A stretch of DNA of 64,000 bases from an uncultured Marinobacter sp. (GTDB lineage Bacteria; Pseudomonadota; Gammaproteobacteria; Pseudomonadales; Oleiphilaceae): contig NZ_CANLBK010000001.1 of the NCBI RefSeq assembly GCF_947488835.1, forward strand, positions 1,178,001 through 1,242,000. The letters are read 5' to 3'. This document shows, one piece after another, positions 40,597-49,421 of the stretch. The notes under the pieces were generated by a model that saw only the letters and a list, made by a program, of their open reading frames with translations, ran no database searches and was not told where the DNA came from. Made by a program: the position numbers and the translations under genes. Position 1 is the first letter of the stretch; every line of letters starts with the position of its first letter.

Positions 40597-42012
40597 TTGA
40601 GAATACCAAAGATTAACCTGCCAAAGTATGTCGGCGCGGCTTGGCTTGGCAGGCACTTGCTTTTGGTTGTAGCGCTAACAGTTTTTGCTCCCCCACTGGT
40701 TCTGGCTCAGCAACAAGAGGCAGAGCCAGCTGGCGCAATTGCTCTTGAGCCGGGAGCAGACAGCGACGAATTGATAGCGCAACGCATTTCCGGGATTTTT
40801 TCCCAGATTCCGCAGTTTGACTCTTTGCAGGTTAACGTGACCAGCGGCGTAGTGGCGCTTTCAGGCGAAACTGCGAACGAGGCACAGGCCCAAAAGGCCT
40901 TGAAACTCGCCAGCCGGATAGAGGGTGCCATCGCAGTTGATGACAGAATTGTCCGCACTCTGGATTTGCAGGACAACCTCGACCCCCTGTGGGATTCGCT
41001 ACAGAACACTCTGCGTGGCTGGATACGGGCCCTGCCACTATTTCTGGTGGCATTCAGTGTTTTTGCCCTGGTGGCGTTCGCCGGGCACCGGCTGGCAAGC
41101 CACGCACCACTTTGGTCACGGGTAACCAGAAATCCCTTTCTGGCGGAACTGGCCGGGCATGCGGCAAGGCTGATCACTATTCTACTGGGGTTGCTGCTGG
41201 CATTGAACATACTCGGCGCTACCGCGCTGATGGGCACCCTACTAGGCGGCGCAGGCGTGTTAGGGCTGGCGATCAGTTTTGCGGTAAAAGATTCCATGGA
41301 AAATTACATTTCCAGCATCATGTTGAGCATCCGCCAGCCATTCCGGGCTCAGGAACACGTAATCATCAACGATTACGAAGGTGTTGTGGTGAGGCTGACC
41401 TCGCGCTCCACCGTGCTAATGACGCTTGACGGTAACCACCTGCGAATCCCCAACGCTACGGTTTTCAAAGCTGTCATCCTGAATTACTCTCGCAACCCTC
41501 AGCGCCGCTTTGATTTTGTTCTTGGGGTGGACGCAGAAGACGATCCGGCCCTGGCTATACAGACTGGCCTTACCGCGATGCAGCAGTTGGACTGGGTACT
41601 GAATGACCCGGAACCCAACGGCATTATTGAATCCGTGGGCGATTCCAACATTCTTATCAAGTTCACGGCCTGGATTGACCAGCGTGAATCTGATTTCGGA
41701 AAAGCCCGTAGCCTCTCGATTCGTGCTGCCAAGAACGCGCTGGAAGCCCAGGGGTTCACCCTACCCGAACCCATATACCGGCTGCGCTTCGACCAAACAC
41801 CCGGCACACTGACTGCCGTAGACACTTCAAAGCTGCCAGAGCAGACGCAAGAGCCGGACAAAGGCCCAATCAAGTCTTCGCCCGAGTTAGAGTTACCGGC
41901 TGATGACGTGTTGAACGTGCGCCCGGACACCCATATTACGCGACAAGTGCGGGAAGAGCGGAACGTCGCCGCAGCCGAAGACTTGCTGGATGATTCGCGG
42001 CCAATTGAGTAG
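40597..42012 (+). CDS. MscS-family mechanosensitive channel with BON domain
   Basis: A 471-residue protein. A signal peptide (residues 1-38, ending VLAQ) precedes a periplasmic BON domain (residues 50-120, VNVTSGVVALSGETANEAQA). Three hydrophobic helices include the MscS pore helix region LMGTLLGGAGVLGLAISFAV, then the cytoplasmic MscS beta domain (EHVIINDYEGVVVRLTSRST, HLRIPNATVF). The C-terminal tail is acidic. It probably opens under membrane tension. The start is TTG at 40597, with AGGGG six bases upstream. In Pseudomonas, mreB and gatC are direct neighbours; here the channel sits between them. Confidence 0.88.
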   Translation: MRIPKINLPKYVGAAWLGRHLLLVVALTVFAPPLVLAQQQEAEPAGAIALEPGADSDELIAQRISGIFSQIPQFDSLQVNVTSGVVALSGETANEAQAQKALKLASRIEGAIAVDDRIVRTLDLQDNLDPLWDSLQNTLRGWIRALPLFLVAFSVFALVAFAGHRLASHAPLWSRVTRNPFLAELAGHAARLITILLGLLLALNILGATALMGTLLGGAGVLGLAISFAVKDSMENYISSIMLSIRQPFRAQEHVIINDYEGVVVRLTSRSTVLMTLDGNHLRIPNATVFKAVILNYSRNPQRRFDFVLGVDAEDDPALAIQTGLTAMQQLDWVLNDPEPNGIIESVGDSNILIKFTAWIDQRESDFGKARSLSIRAAKNALEAQGFTLPEPIYRLRFDQTPGTLTAVDTSKLPEQTQEPDKGPIKSSPELELPADDVLNVRPDTHITRQVREERNVAAAEDLLDDSRPIE

Positions 42013-42104
42013 ATTTTCGGCGTCGCAGCGCCCCTCCCGCCCAGCCGCGAATCTGTTACCATAACCACCTTCTTGAAAACGCTGTTTCATACATTGGAGT
42101 CAAC

Positions 42105-42392
42105 GTGACCATTTCCCGCGAAGACATTGAAAAAGTCGCCGTGCTGGCCCGCATTCGCCTCGACGAAGAGCAGATACCCGCACTGGAAGACGACTTGGGC
42201 AACATCCTGAGCCTGGTTGACCAGCTCAGAGCCGCCGACACCGACAACGTAGAGCCGCTGTCCCACCCGCTGGATGCCGTGCAGCGTTTGCGTGCAGATG
42301 AGGTAACCGAGACCAATCAAAGGGAAGCCTTCCAGGCCATTGCGCCGGCGACCGAAGACGGCCTTTATCTCGTACCTCGGGTTATTGAGTGA
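42105..42392 (+). CDS. gatC: Asp-tRNA(Asn)/Glu-tRNA(Gln) amidotransferase subunit C
   Basis: A 95-residue GatC with [20 protein letters not shown] at the start and [17 protein letters not shown] in the middle. GatC wraps around GatA and GatB and stabilises the complex. The start is GTG with GGAG upstream. It is 40 bp before gatA. Confidence 0.96.
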   Translation: MTISREDIEKVAVLARIRLDEEQIPALEDDLGNILSLVDQLRAADTDNVEPLSHPLDAVQRLRADEVTETNQREAFQAIAPATEDGLYLVPRVIE

Positions 42393-42432
42393 TCTGACGA
42401 CGCCCACTATCAGCCCTCTATCAGGATTGAAC

Positions 42433-43890
42433 ATGCATAATAAATCCGTAGCAGAGCTTTCCCGCGAGCTGGAAAGCGGCAAGATTTCAAGCGTGGAACT
42501 GACCCGTGAGTTCCTCGATCGCATTAAAGCCGAAGACAAGCAGTACAACAGCTTTATTGCGGTAACCGAAGACCAGGCCATGGCGGATGCCAAAGCCGCA
42601 GATGAGCAGCGTGCAGCAGGCAACGCCAGCGTTTGGACCGGTGTGCCCTTTGCCCACAAAGACATCTTTTGCACCAAGGGTGTGGCAACCACAGCTGGCT
42701 CGAAAATGCTGGCCAACTTTGTGCCGCCCTACGACTCCACGGTCACCGCTAATTTCCGCGCGGCCGGCGCTGTGTGCCTGGGTAAAACCAATATGGATGA
42801 GTTCGCCATGGGCTCTTCCAACGAATCCAGCTTTTTCGGCCCGGTAACCAACCCCTGGGGATTAAGCGCCGGCGAGAAGCGCGTGCCTGGTGGATCCTCC
42901 GGTGGTTCCGCAGCCGCCATTGCTGCTCGCCTTGTACCTGCTGCCACCGCAACTGATACTGGTGGTTCCATTCGTCAGCCGGCTGCCTTGTGCGGCATTA
43001 CGGGCCTGAAGCCTACCTACGGCCGGGTGTCCCGCTACGGTATTATTGCCTTTGCCTCCAGCCTTGATCAGGGCGGCACCATGGCGCGTACCGCTGAAGA
43101 CAACGCGCTGATGCTGAACGTGATGGCGGGGTTTGATCCGAAAGACTCCACCTCTGTTGATCGCGCCGTGCCGGATTACACCGCCACCCTTAACGAACCG
43201 CTGAAAGGCTTGCGTGTCGGTCTGCCGAAAGAGTATTTCTCCGATCAACTCAGCCCGGCCATGGAACAGCAGATACGCAACGCTGTGAAAGAATATGAAA
43301 AGCTGGGCGCGACGGTAAAGGAAGTGTCACTGCCCCACGCCAAGCTGGCTATTGCCGCCTACTACGTGATTGCACCCGCAGAAGCTTCTGCCAACCTGTC
43401 GCGTTTTGATGGCGTGCGTTACGGCTATCGCTGTGAGAACCCGCAGGACCTGAACGATCTCTACACCCGCACCCGGGCCGAAGGTTTTGGAGATGAGGTG
43501 AAACGCAGAATTCTGGTGGGCACCTATGCGCTTTCTGCCGGCTATTTTGATGCCTATTATCTGAAAGCCCAGAAAGTTCGACGCCTGATCCAGCAGGATT
43601 TCATCAATGCCTTTAAAGAAGTGGATGTGCTGATGAGCCCGGTTTCGCCGTCACCTGCTTTTGTGCAGGGCGCAAACACCAATGATCCGGTGACCATGTA
43701 CCTGGAGGATATTTTCACCATTGCCGTGAACCTTGCCGGTGTTCCAGCCATGTCGGTACCTGCAGGTTTTGTCGACGGCCTGCCTGTTGGCTTGCAGATC
43801 ATCGGAAACTATTTTGATGAGGCCCGCCTGCTGAATGCGGCCCATCAGTTCCAGCAAGTGACCGACTGGCACCAGAAGCTTCCCCAGTAA
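42433..43890 (+). CDS. gatA: Amidotransferase subunit A
   Basis: A 485-residue amidase-signature enzyme. The catalytic lysine is in PFAHKDIFC near residue 78, and the serines are in [15 protein letters not shown] and [10 protein letters not shown] (Ser-cisSer-Lys triad). It releases ammonia from glutamine for transamidation of misacylated tRNA. The ATG at 42433 matches the family start; the frame upstream to 42340 overlaps gatC and is not conserved. Confidence 0.97.
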   Translation: MHNKSVAELSRELESGKISSVELTREFLDRIKAEDKQYNSFIAVTEDQAMADAKAADEQRAAGNASVWTGVPFAHKDIFCTKGVATTAGSKMLANFVPPYDSTVTANFRAAGAVCLGKTNMDEFAMGSSNESSFFGPVTNPWGLSAGEKRVPGGSSGGSAAAIAARLVPAATATDTGGSIRQPAALCGITGLKPTYGRVSRYGIIAFASSLDQGGTMARTAEDNALMLNVMAGFDPKDSTSVDRAVPDYTATLNEPLKGLRVGLPKEYFSDQLSPAMEQQIRNAVKEYEKLGATVKEVSLPHAKLAIAAYYVIAPAEASANLSRFDGVRYGYRCENPQDLNDLYTRTRAEGFGDEVKRRILVGTYALSAGYFDAYYLKAQKVRRLIQQDFINAFKEVDVLMSPVSPSPAFVQGANTNDPVTMYLEDIFTIAVNLAGVPAMSVPAGFVDGLPVGLQIIGNYFDEARLLNAAHQFQQVTDWHQKLPQ

Positions 43891-43911
43891 GCCCGAATCA
43901 GGAGAACGACT

Positions 43912-45363
43912 ATGCAATGGGATATTGTGATCGGGCTGGAAATTCACGTTCAGCTTGCCACCAAAACCAAGATTTTTTCCGGCTCCAGCACGGCATTTGG
44001 TGCCGAGCCTAATACTCAAGCGAGTGCCGTTGATCTGGCCATGCCGGGCACATTGCCTGTGCCAAACGAGCAGGCATTCCGTTATGCGGTGATGTTCGGC
44101 TTGGCAGTAAACGCCGAAATCGGCCGGCGCTCGGTGTTCGATCGTAAAAACTACTTTTACCCGGATTTGCCCAAGGGTTATCAAACCACGCAACTGGACC
44201 ACCCCATTGTGGGCCCGGGCTTTGTGGATATTGATTTGGCCGATGGCAGCAGCAAGCGTGTGCGGATTCATCATGCCCACTTGGAAGAAGATGCGGGCAA
44301 ATCCCTGCACGAAGACTTTCATGGCATGACGGGTATTGACCTTAACCGCGCCGGCACACCGCTGATTGAAATCGTCACCGAACCGGACATGAACAGCGCG
44401 GAAGAAGCCGTTGCCTTTGCAAAAAAGCTGCACAGCCTGGTGTCGTCTATCGGCATTTGCGATGGCGATATGAGCCAGGGGTCTTTGCGCTTTGATGTGA
44501 ACATTTCACTCAAGCCTAAAGGCTCGGATGAACTCGGCACCCGCACGGAAACCAAGAACCTCAACTCCTTCCGTTTTATGGAGCAGGCCATTGCCCATGA
44601 AGTGGAGCGGCAGATGGACATTCTGGAAGACGGCGGCCGCATTATTCAGGAAACTCGTCTGTACAACGGTGAGCGCGATGAATCACGCTCGATGCGCAGC
44701 AAGGAAGAAGCCAACGATTACCGCTACTTCCCGTGCCCCGATCTGCTGCCCGTGGTGATTGACGATGGATTTATTGAGAGCGCCCGGGATTTGTTGCCGG
44801 AATTGCCGGATGAGCGCAAAGCACGATTCATGGAGCAGTATGGCCTCAACGATTATGATGCTCGCTTGCTCAGTGACGACGCTCGGATTTCAGCTTTTTT
44901 TGAAGAGGCTGTAGGTCATGGTAAAGATGCCAAGTTGGCCGCCAACTGGGTATTGGGTGAGTTTTCTGCGCGTCTGAATGCCGAGGACAAAACCGTGGTT
45001 CAGGCGCCTATCACTGGCTCGCAGCTGGGCGAGTTGGTGGCGCGTATTGCCGATAACACTGTGTCGTCCTCGGGAGCCAAGAAGGTATTTGAAACGCTTT
45101 GGAAAGGGGATGCGGATAATGCGGATGCCATTATTGAAGCCCAAGGCCTGAAGCAGGTCTCGGATACCGGCGCACTGGAACAGATGGTCGATGAGGTTCT
45201 GGCTGGCATGCCGGACCAGGTTGCCCAGTACCAGCAAGAAGCCGATCCGAAGAAGCAGAAAAAAATGCTGGGTGGCTTTATGGGGCCTTTGATGAAAGCG
45301 TCAAAGGGACAAGGCAACCCCAAGCTGTTCAATGAAATCTTGCTGAAAAAATTGAACAACTGA
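43912..45363 (+). CDS. gatB: Amidotransferase subunit B
   Basis: A 483-residue GatB. The start [20 protein letters not shown] and the kinase-active-site block [17 protein letters not shown] are diagnostic, and the C-terminal YqeY-like helical domain binds tRNA. GatB activates misacylated Asp-tRNA(Asn) or Glu-tRNA(Gln) with ATP. The genes run gatC-gatA-gatB with short gaps. Confidence 0.97.
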   Translation: MQWDIVIGLEIHVQLATKTKIFSGSSTAFGAEPNTQASAVDLAMPGTLPVPNEQAFRYAVMFGLAVNAEIGRRSVFDRKNYFYPDLPKGYQTTQLDHPIVGPGFVDIDLADGSSKRVRIHHAHLEEDAGKSLHEDFHGMTGIDLNRAGTPLIEIVTEPDMNSAEEAVAFAKKLHSLVSSIGICDGDMSQGSLRFDVNISLKPKGSDELGTRTETKNLNSFRFMEQAIAHEVERQMDILEDGGRIIQETRLYNGERDESRSMRSKEEANDYRYFPCPDLLPVVIDDGFIESARDLLPELPDERKARFMEQYGLNDYDARLLSDDARISAFFEEAVGHGKDAKLAANWVLGEFSARLNAEDKTVVQAPITGSQLGELVARIADNTVSSSGAKKVFETLWKGDADNADAIIEAQGLKQVSDTGALEQMVDEVLAGMPDQVAQYQQEADPKKQKKMLGGFMGPLMKASKGQGNPKLFNEILLKKLNN

Positions 45364-45548
45364 CCATTTCGAAACACAGCCAGGTCATCAGCCAGAGCGT
45401 TCAGGTCGTTCATTGGCGCCTGGCTGTTTGCGTTAAACAATCTTAATCCTGCGACCGCAACCTTGTAATCCACCTGCACCCCAACAGTTAGCAAGTTGTG
45501 CTAAACATGATAGTTAGATCCTTAGCTCTTTTTCGAAAAGGAGGCATC

Positions 45549-46904
45549 ATGTTTATTCAGACGTTCAAATCGGAAGGTTTATCACACCTTTCGTACCTGA
45601 TTGGTAACGACGGGCAGGCTGCAGTTATCGATCCCCGTCGCGACTGTGAAGTCTATGCAGAAGAGGCTGCTGTAGCAGGCTGCCGCATTACCCATATCTT
45701 CGAAACGCACCGAAACGAGGATCTTGTCTCGGGAGCGTCCATACTCGCGAAACTGACCGGCGCTACCGTTTTTCATGGCCCAAACGCTGCCGGAGAAGTG
45801 CGCTATGCACAAACCTCCCGTGAGAACGACGAATTCCATTTCGGCAACCTGAAACTGCGAGTAGTTGAAACGCCGGGGCATACTGACGACAGCGTGTCTT
45901 ACGTTCTTTACGATACCGACTTCGGTGATGACGCCGTGGCGGTGTTTACCGGGGATACCCTGTTTATTGGCGATGTGGGGCGCACAGATTTCTACCCGGA
46001 ACGCGCTGAGGAAGTCGCCGGACTGCTCTACGACAGCTTGCAGAAGCTAATAAAACTTGGCGACCAAACACTCGTTTATCCGGCGCATGGCGCCGGCTCT
46101 GTTTGTGGCGACAATATGGCCGACCGTGAATTCTCGAGTATGGGCTACGAACGCCGCAACAATCCGATGATGAGAATTCAGTCGCGTCAGGAATTCATCA
46201 GGCAAAAGGTGCAGGAACATCATTACCAGCCACCCTACTTCCGTGAAATGGAGCGTCTGAACCTGAAGGGCAGCGCAGCGACGGGGACCCTGCTGACGCC
46301 AACAGCACTGTCGCCCGCTGCCTTCAAAGACCTCCCGCCTGAGACTGTCACCATCGATGTACGCGGAATCAGCAGCTTCCTCGGAGCTCACGTACCAGAC
46401 AGCCTCGCACTTCCGACCCCAATGATTCCGGCCTTCGCAGGCTGGTTTCTGAGCCCCGATGACACCTTGGTTCTGGTCGCAGCCAGTGCTTCGGAAGCCG
46501 AACTTGCCGCAAGACACCTGGCACGGATCGGGTTTGACAAGGTGCTCGGCTACCTGGCCCCGGACATGCCCCAATGGGCGGCCATGGCAGAACCATTCAG
46601 AGCCGTTACAGTAATTGATCTGGATGATTTCAAAAAACGCAGAGATTCACCGCCTGAAAACTGGAGCCTGCTGGATGTGCGCGGCAAGGGCGAAGTGGAC
46701 GAAACGCCAATTGACCAGGCCAGACACCATTACACCGGACATCTTGGGGAGGACGCCGGTGAGCTGGACCCGGAGAGACATTACACCATCCTGTGCGGTA
46801 GCGGCGCCCGGGCAACAATCGCTGCATCGGTATTGATGCGCAGAGGTTTCAAGTACGTTGATGTGTTTCTGGGGTCAGTCGGTGCGTTGATGGCCGACGC
46901 CTGA
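45549..46904 (+). CDS. Metallo-beta-lactamase fold protein with two rhodanese domains, degenerate metal motif
   Basis: About 451 residues. The MBL domain (1-240) resembles ETHE1/CstB persulfide dioxygenases, but where HxHxDH is expected it reads ETHRNEDLVSG: His54 and Asp58 remain, while the middle His is Asn56 and the last His is Leu59. The later ligands TPGHTDD, FTGDTLF and YPAHGAG are present. Rhodanese domain 1 (residues 270-350) has no cysteine at the active loop (VAASASEAE). Domain 2 has LCGSGARAT with the catalytic Cys. A role in sulfane-sulfur chemistry is likely but the reaction is uncertain. The ATG follows AGGAGG. It ends 30 bp inside the convergent LysR gene. Confidence 0.85.
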   Translation: MFIQTFKSEGLSHLSYLIGNDGQAAVIDPRRDCEVYAEEAAVAGCRITHIFETHRNEDLVSGASILAKLTGATVFHGPNAAGEVRYAQTSRENDEFHFGNLKLRVVETPGHTDDSVSYVLYDTDFGDDAVAVFTGDTLFIGDVGRTDFYPERAEEVAGLLYDSLQKLIKLGDQTLVYPAHGAGSVCGDNMADREFSSMGYERRNNPMMRIQSRQEFIRQKVQEHHYQPPYFREMERLNLKGSAATGTLLTPTALSPAAFKDLPPETVTIDVRGISSFLGAHVPDSLALPTPMIPAFAGWFLSPDDTLVLVAASASEAELAARHLARIGFDKVLGYLAPDMPQWAAMAEPFRAVTVIDLDDFKKRRDSPPENWSLLDVRGKGEVDETPIDQARHHYTGHLGEDAGELDPERHYTILCGSGARATIAASVLMRRGFKYVDVFLGSVGALMADA

Positions 46905-47855
46905 GTCTATTTCAGGGCGCCGCAAGAACATGTGCTCGAACTGACGAATGTTCTGCTGCACGTAGTCAAGAAATGCCCGCATGGCCGGCGTAGGATGCCG
47001 GGCCTGCGGGTAGACCACACACCAGCTGCGCCTCAGCGGGAAGCCTTTGATGTCCAGCACATGCAAACTACCCAGGGCGAGCTCGGACAAAACGCCCAGT
47101 TTCGGCAAAACAGCTACCCCAAGGCCTGCCATTACCGCGTGCTTTACGGCATCGTTGGAACCCAACTCTATACCTGGCCTTGCCCGCAAACCCTGATCCT
47201 GGCAATGCAACTTCAGCGCCAGACGGCTTCCCGAGCCACTTTCCCGCACCAACAGCCCACTATCCAGAAACGCTTGAGCTGTAACCTTTTTCTGCTGAAG
47301 CAAAGGATGACCCTTGGGCACCACCGGCACCAGTTCGTTATCCAGGAAGGGCAGCGATGTCAGGGGCCGCTCTGCCGGCACCATACCCATAATAATCAGG
47401 TCGTCGACATTGTCATTCAGCCGTTGCAGTGCCGTTGCCCGGTTTACCACAGCCACAGACACAGTGACTTGCGGGTTCAGCTGCAAAAACGCGCTCAGCA
47501 TGTAAGGCACCACATATTGCGCGGTATTCACCGCCACCAGCCGGAGCTCTCCCGCCACCTGCCCTTCCAGGGACGCCAGGCTGTTTTGCACGCGCTCCAA
47601 CTCACGGAACACTGACTGCACACAACCGGCCATTTCCTCACCGGCAGCCGTGCAATAGAGCTTGCGCCCAACGTACTCAAACATCGGCATGCCCAGTGCC
47701 TGCTCCAGATGACGTATCTGGCTGCTAACCGCAGGCTGGGTCAGGCCGAGCAGCTCCCCGGCCCTGCTGTAGCTTTTGAGATCATTCACCGCTTTAAAAA
47801 CCTGAAGTTGCCGAAAGGTCAGACGGCTAGCAAGTTTCTGAATACTGAGGGGCAT
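46875..47855 (-). CDS. pycR: LysR-family regulator divergent from pyruvate carboxylase
   Basis: A 326-residue LysR protein. The N-terminal winged helix (TFRQLQVFKAVNDLKSYSRA, LTQPAVSSQIRHLEQALG) is followed by the inducer-binding domain. It diverges from pycA-oadA with 133 bp between starts, as PycR does in Pseudomonas, where it controls that operon, hence the tentative symbol. A 16-bp palindrome at 47880-47895 in the gap is a candidate operator. Its last 30 bp overlap the convergent MBL-rhodanese gene. Confidence 0.83.
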   Translation of the reverse strand: MPLSIQKLASRLTFRQLQVFKAVNDLKSYSRAGELLGLTQPAVSSQIRHLEQALGMPMFEYVGRKLYCTAAGEEMAGCVQSVFRELERVQNSLASLEGQVAGELRLVAVNTAQYVVPYMLSAFLQLNPQVTVSVAVVNRATALQRLNDNVDDLIIMGMVPAERPLTSLPFLDNELVPVVPKGHPLLQQKKVTAQAFLDSGLLVRESGSGSRLALKLHCQDQGLRARPGIELGSNDAVKHAVMAGLGVAVLPKLGVLSELALGSLHVLDIKGFPLRRSWCVVYPQARHPTPAMRAFLDYVQQNIRQFEHMFLRRPEIDSGVGHQRTD

Positions 47856-47879
47856 TGGAAACCCTACCTTCGCTTGTTC

Positions 47880-47895
47880 ATAAGTTATTACTTAT
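47880..47895. promoter_or_regulatory. Candidate LysR operator in the pycR-pycA gap
   Basis: ATAAGTTATTACTTAT is a perfect AT-rich 16-bp palindrome 25 bp upstream of the LysR gene start. Its size and position suit an autoregulatory LysR site, although the spacing is T-N12-A rather than the canonical T-N11-A. Confidence 0.5.
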
Positions 47896-47988
47896 ACAAG
47901 AACAAAATAATATCAATTTTTCGTTGAAGTTCTATCCCTTTACTATTTTTGTCACCTTCATTCGGGACGAAGCAATGAGGAACTTCCC

Positions 47989-49404
47989 ATGCTGAAGAAA
48001 GTGTTGATCGCCAATCGTGGCGAGATTGCCGTGCGCATTGTGCGGGCTTGTGCAGAGATGGGGATACGTTCGGTGGCGATTTATACCGAACCGGATCGAT
48101 ACGGGCTGCATGTTAAGCGGGCTGATGAATCCTATTCTCTGGGCGAAGACCCACTGGCTGGCTATCTTGACCCGGCTCGCATCGTAAACCTGGCAGTTGA
48201 AACCGGCTGTGATGCTATTCACCCCGGCTATGGTTTTCTGTCGGAGAACGCCAACTTTGCCCGCCTGTGCGAGCAGAAAGGCGTGGCGTTTATTGGCCCG
48301 AAATCCAGCGTTATCCACGGCATGGGCGACAAAACCCAGGCCCGCGATAGCATGCGTGCCGCCGGCATACCCATTACTCCGGGTTCTGAAGGCAATCTGG
48401 ATAGCCTTGATGAGGCTCTGGAACTGGCTAACGACATAGGTTACCCGGTGATGCTGAAAGCCACGTCGGGTGGCGGCGGTCGCGGCATTCGTCGGTGCGA
48501 TACACCACAAGAGCTGACAACCCAATACCCACGCGTGATTTCCGAGGCCACGAAGGCCTTTGGTTCGGCAGAAGTGTTTATGGAAAAGTGCATCGTGAAT
48601 CCGCGCCACATTGAGGTGCAGATACTGGCAGACAGCCAGGGCGATGCCATTCACCTGTTTGAGCGTGACTGCTCTATACAACGCCGCAATCAGAAGCTGA
48701 TCGAGATTGCACCCAGCCCGCAGCTGACCCCGGAACAACGCCAATACATCGGTGATCTGGCGGTACGCGCTGCGAAAGCGGTGAACTATGAGAACGCCGG
48801 CACGGTGGAGTTTCTGCTCACGGGCAACGAAGTCTACTTCATGGAAATGAATACCCGGGTGCAGGTGGAGCACACCATTACCGAGGCCATTACCGGCGTA
48901 GATATTGTGCGGGAACAACTGCGCATCGCCTCTGGCCTGCCCCTGAGCTATCGCCAGGAGGATATTCAGTTTCGGGGCTATGCGCTGCAGTTTCGCATTA
49001 ACGCTGAGGACCCGAAGAACGATTTTCTGCCCAGCTTTGGCCGCATCACCCACTACTATGCTCCCGGTGGCCCGGGCGTACGGGTGGATACAGCCATCTA
49101 TACCGGCTACGAAATTCCACCCTACTACGATTCCATGTGCCTCAAGCTGGTTGTGTGGGCACTGACCTGGGATGAGGTAATTGCACGGGGCAAACGGGCT
49201 CTGGACGACATGCGTCTGCATGGCATCAAAACCACCGCCAATTATTATCAGCAGATTCTGGATCATCCAGACTTCCGCAATGGTCATTTTGACACCAGCT
49301 TCGTGCCCAGCCATCCGGAACTGCTGAACTATTCGAAGAAACGTGACCCCAGTGCAGTGGCACTGGCGATTGCCGCCACCATCGCAGCTCATGCTGGCTG
49401 GTAA
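47989..49404 (+). CDS. pycA: Pyruvate carboxylase subunit A (biotin carboxylase)
   Basis: A 471-residue ATP-grasp biotin carboxylase. KVLIANRGEIAVRIVRAC is the N-terminal signature, KATSGGGGRGIRRC the ATP-binding glycine loop, VFMEKCIVNPRHIEVQ and EMNTRVQVEHTITE the active site. It carboxylates the biotin carried by the partner subunit with bicarbonate and ATP. The next gene encodes the carboxyltransferase with biotin domain, giving a two-subunit pyruvate carboxylase as in Pseudomonas, which refills oxaloacetate. It could be mistaken for accC, but the partner settles the call. Confidence 0.93.
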   Translation: MLKKVLIANRGEIAVRIVRACAEMGIRSVAIYTEPDRYGLHVKRADESYSLGEDPLAGYLDPARIVNLAVETGCDAIHPGYGFLSENANFARLCEQKGVAFIGPKSSVIHGMGDKTQARDSMRAAGIPITPGSEGNLDSLDEALELANDIGYPVMLKATSGGGGRGIRRCDTPQELTTQYPRVISEATKAFGSAEVFMEKCIVNPRHIEVQILADSQGDAIHLFERDCSIQRRNQKLIEIAPSPQLTPEQRQYIGDLAVRAAKAVNYENAGTVEFLLTGNEVYFMEMNTRVQVEHTITEAITGVDIVREQLRIASGLPLSYRQEDIQFRGYALQFRINAEDPKNDFLPSFGRITHYYAPGGPGVRVDTAIYTGYEIPPYYDSMCLKLVVWALTWDEVIARGKRALDDMRLHGIKTTANYYQQILDHPDFRNGHFDTSFVPSHPELLNYSKKRDPSAVALAIAATIAAHAGW

Positions 49405-49421
49405 TCCACAGGAGACTGAAC

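Noticed and set aside
45376..45427. Possible gatB terminator (ACAGCCAGG ... CCTGGCTGT)
   Set aside because: The 9-bp stem has a 34-base loop and no U tract, so it is weak as a terminator; left out of the feature list.
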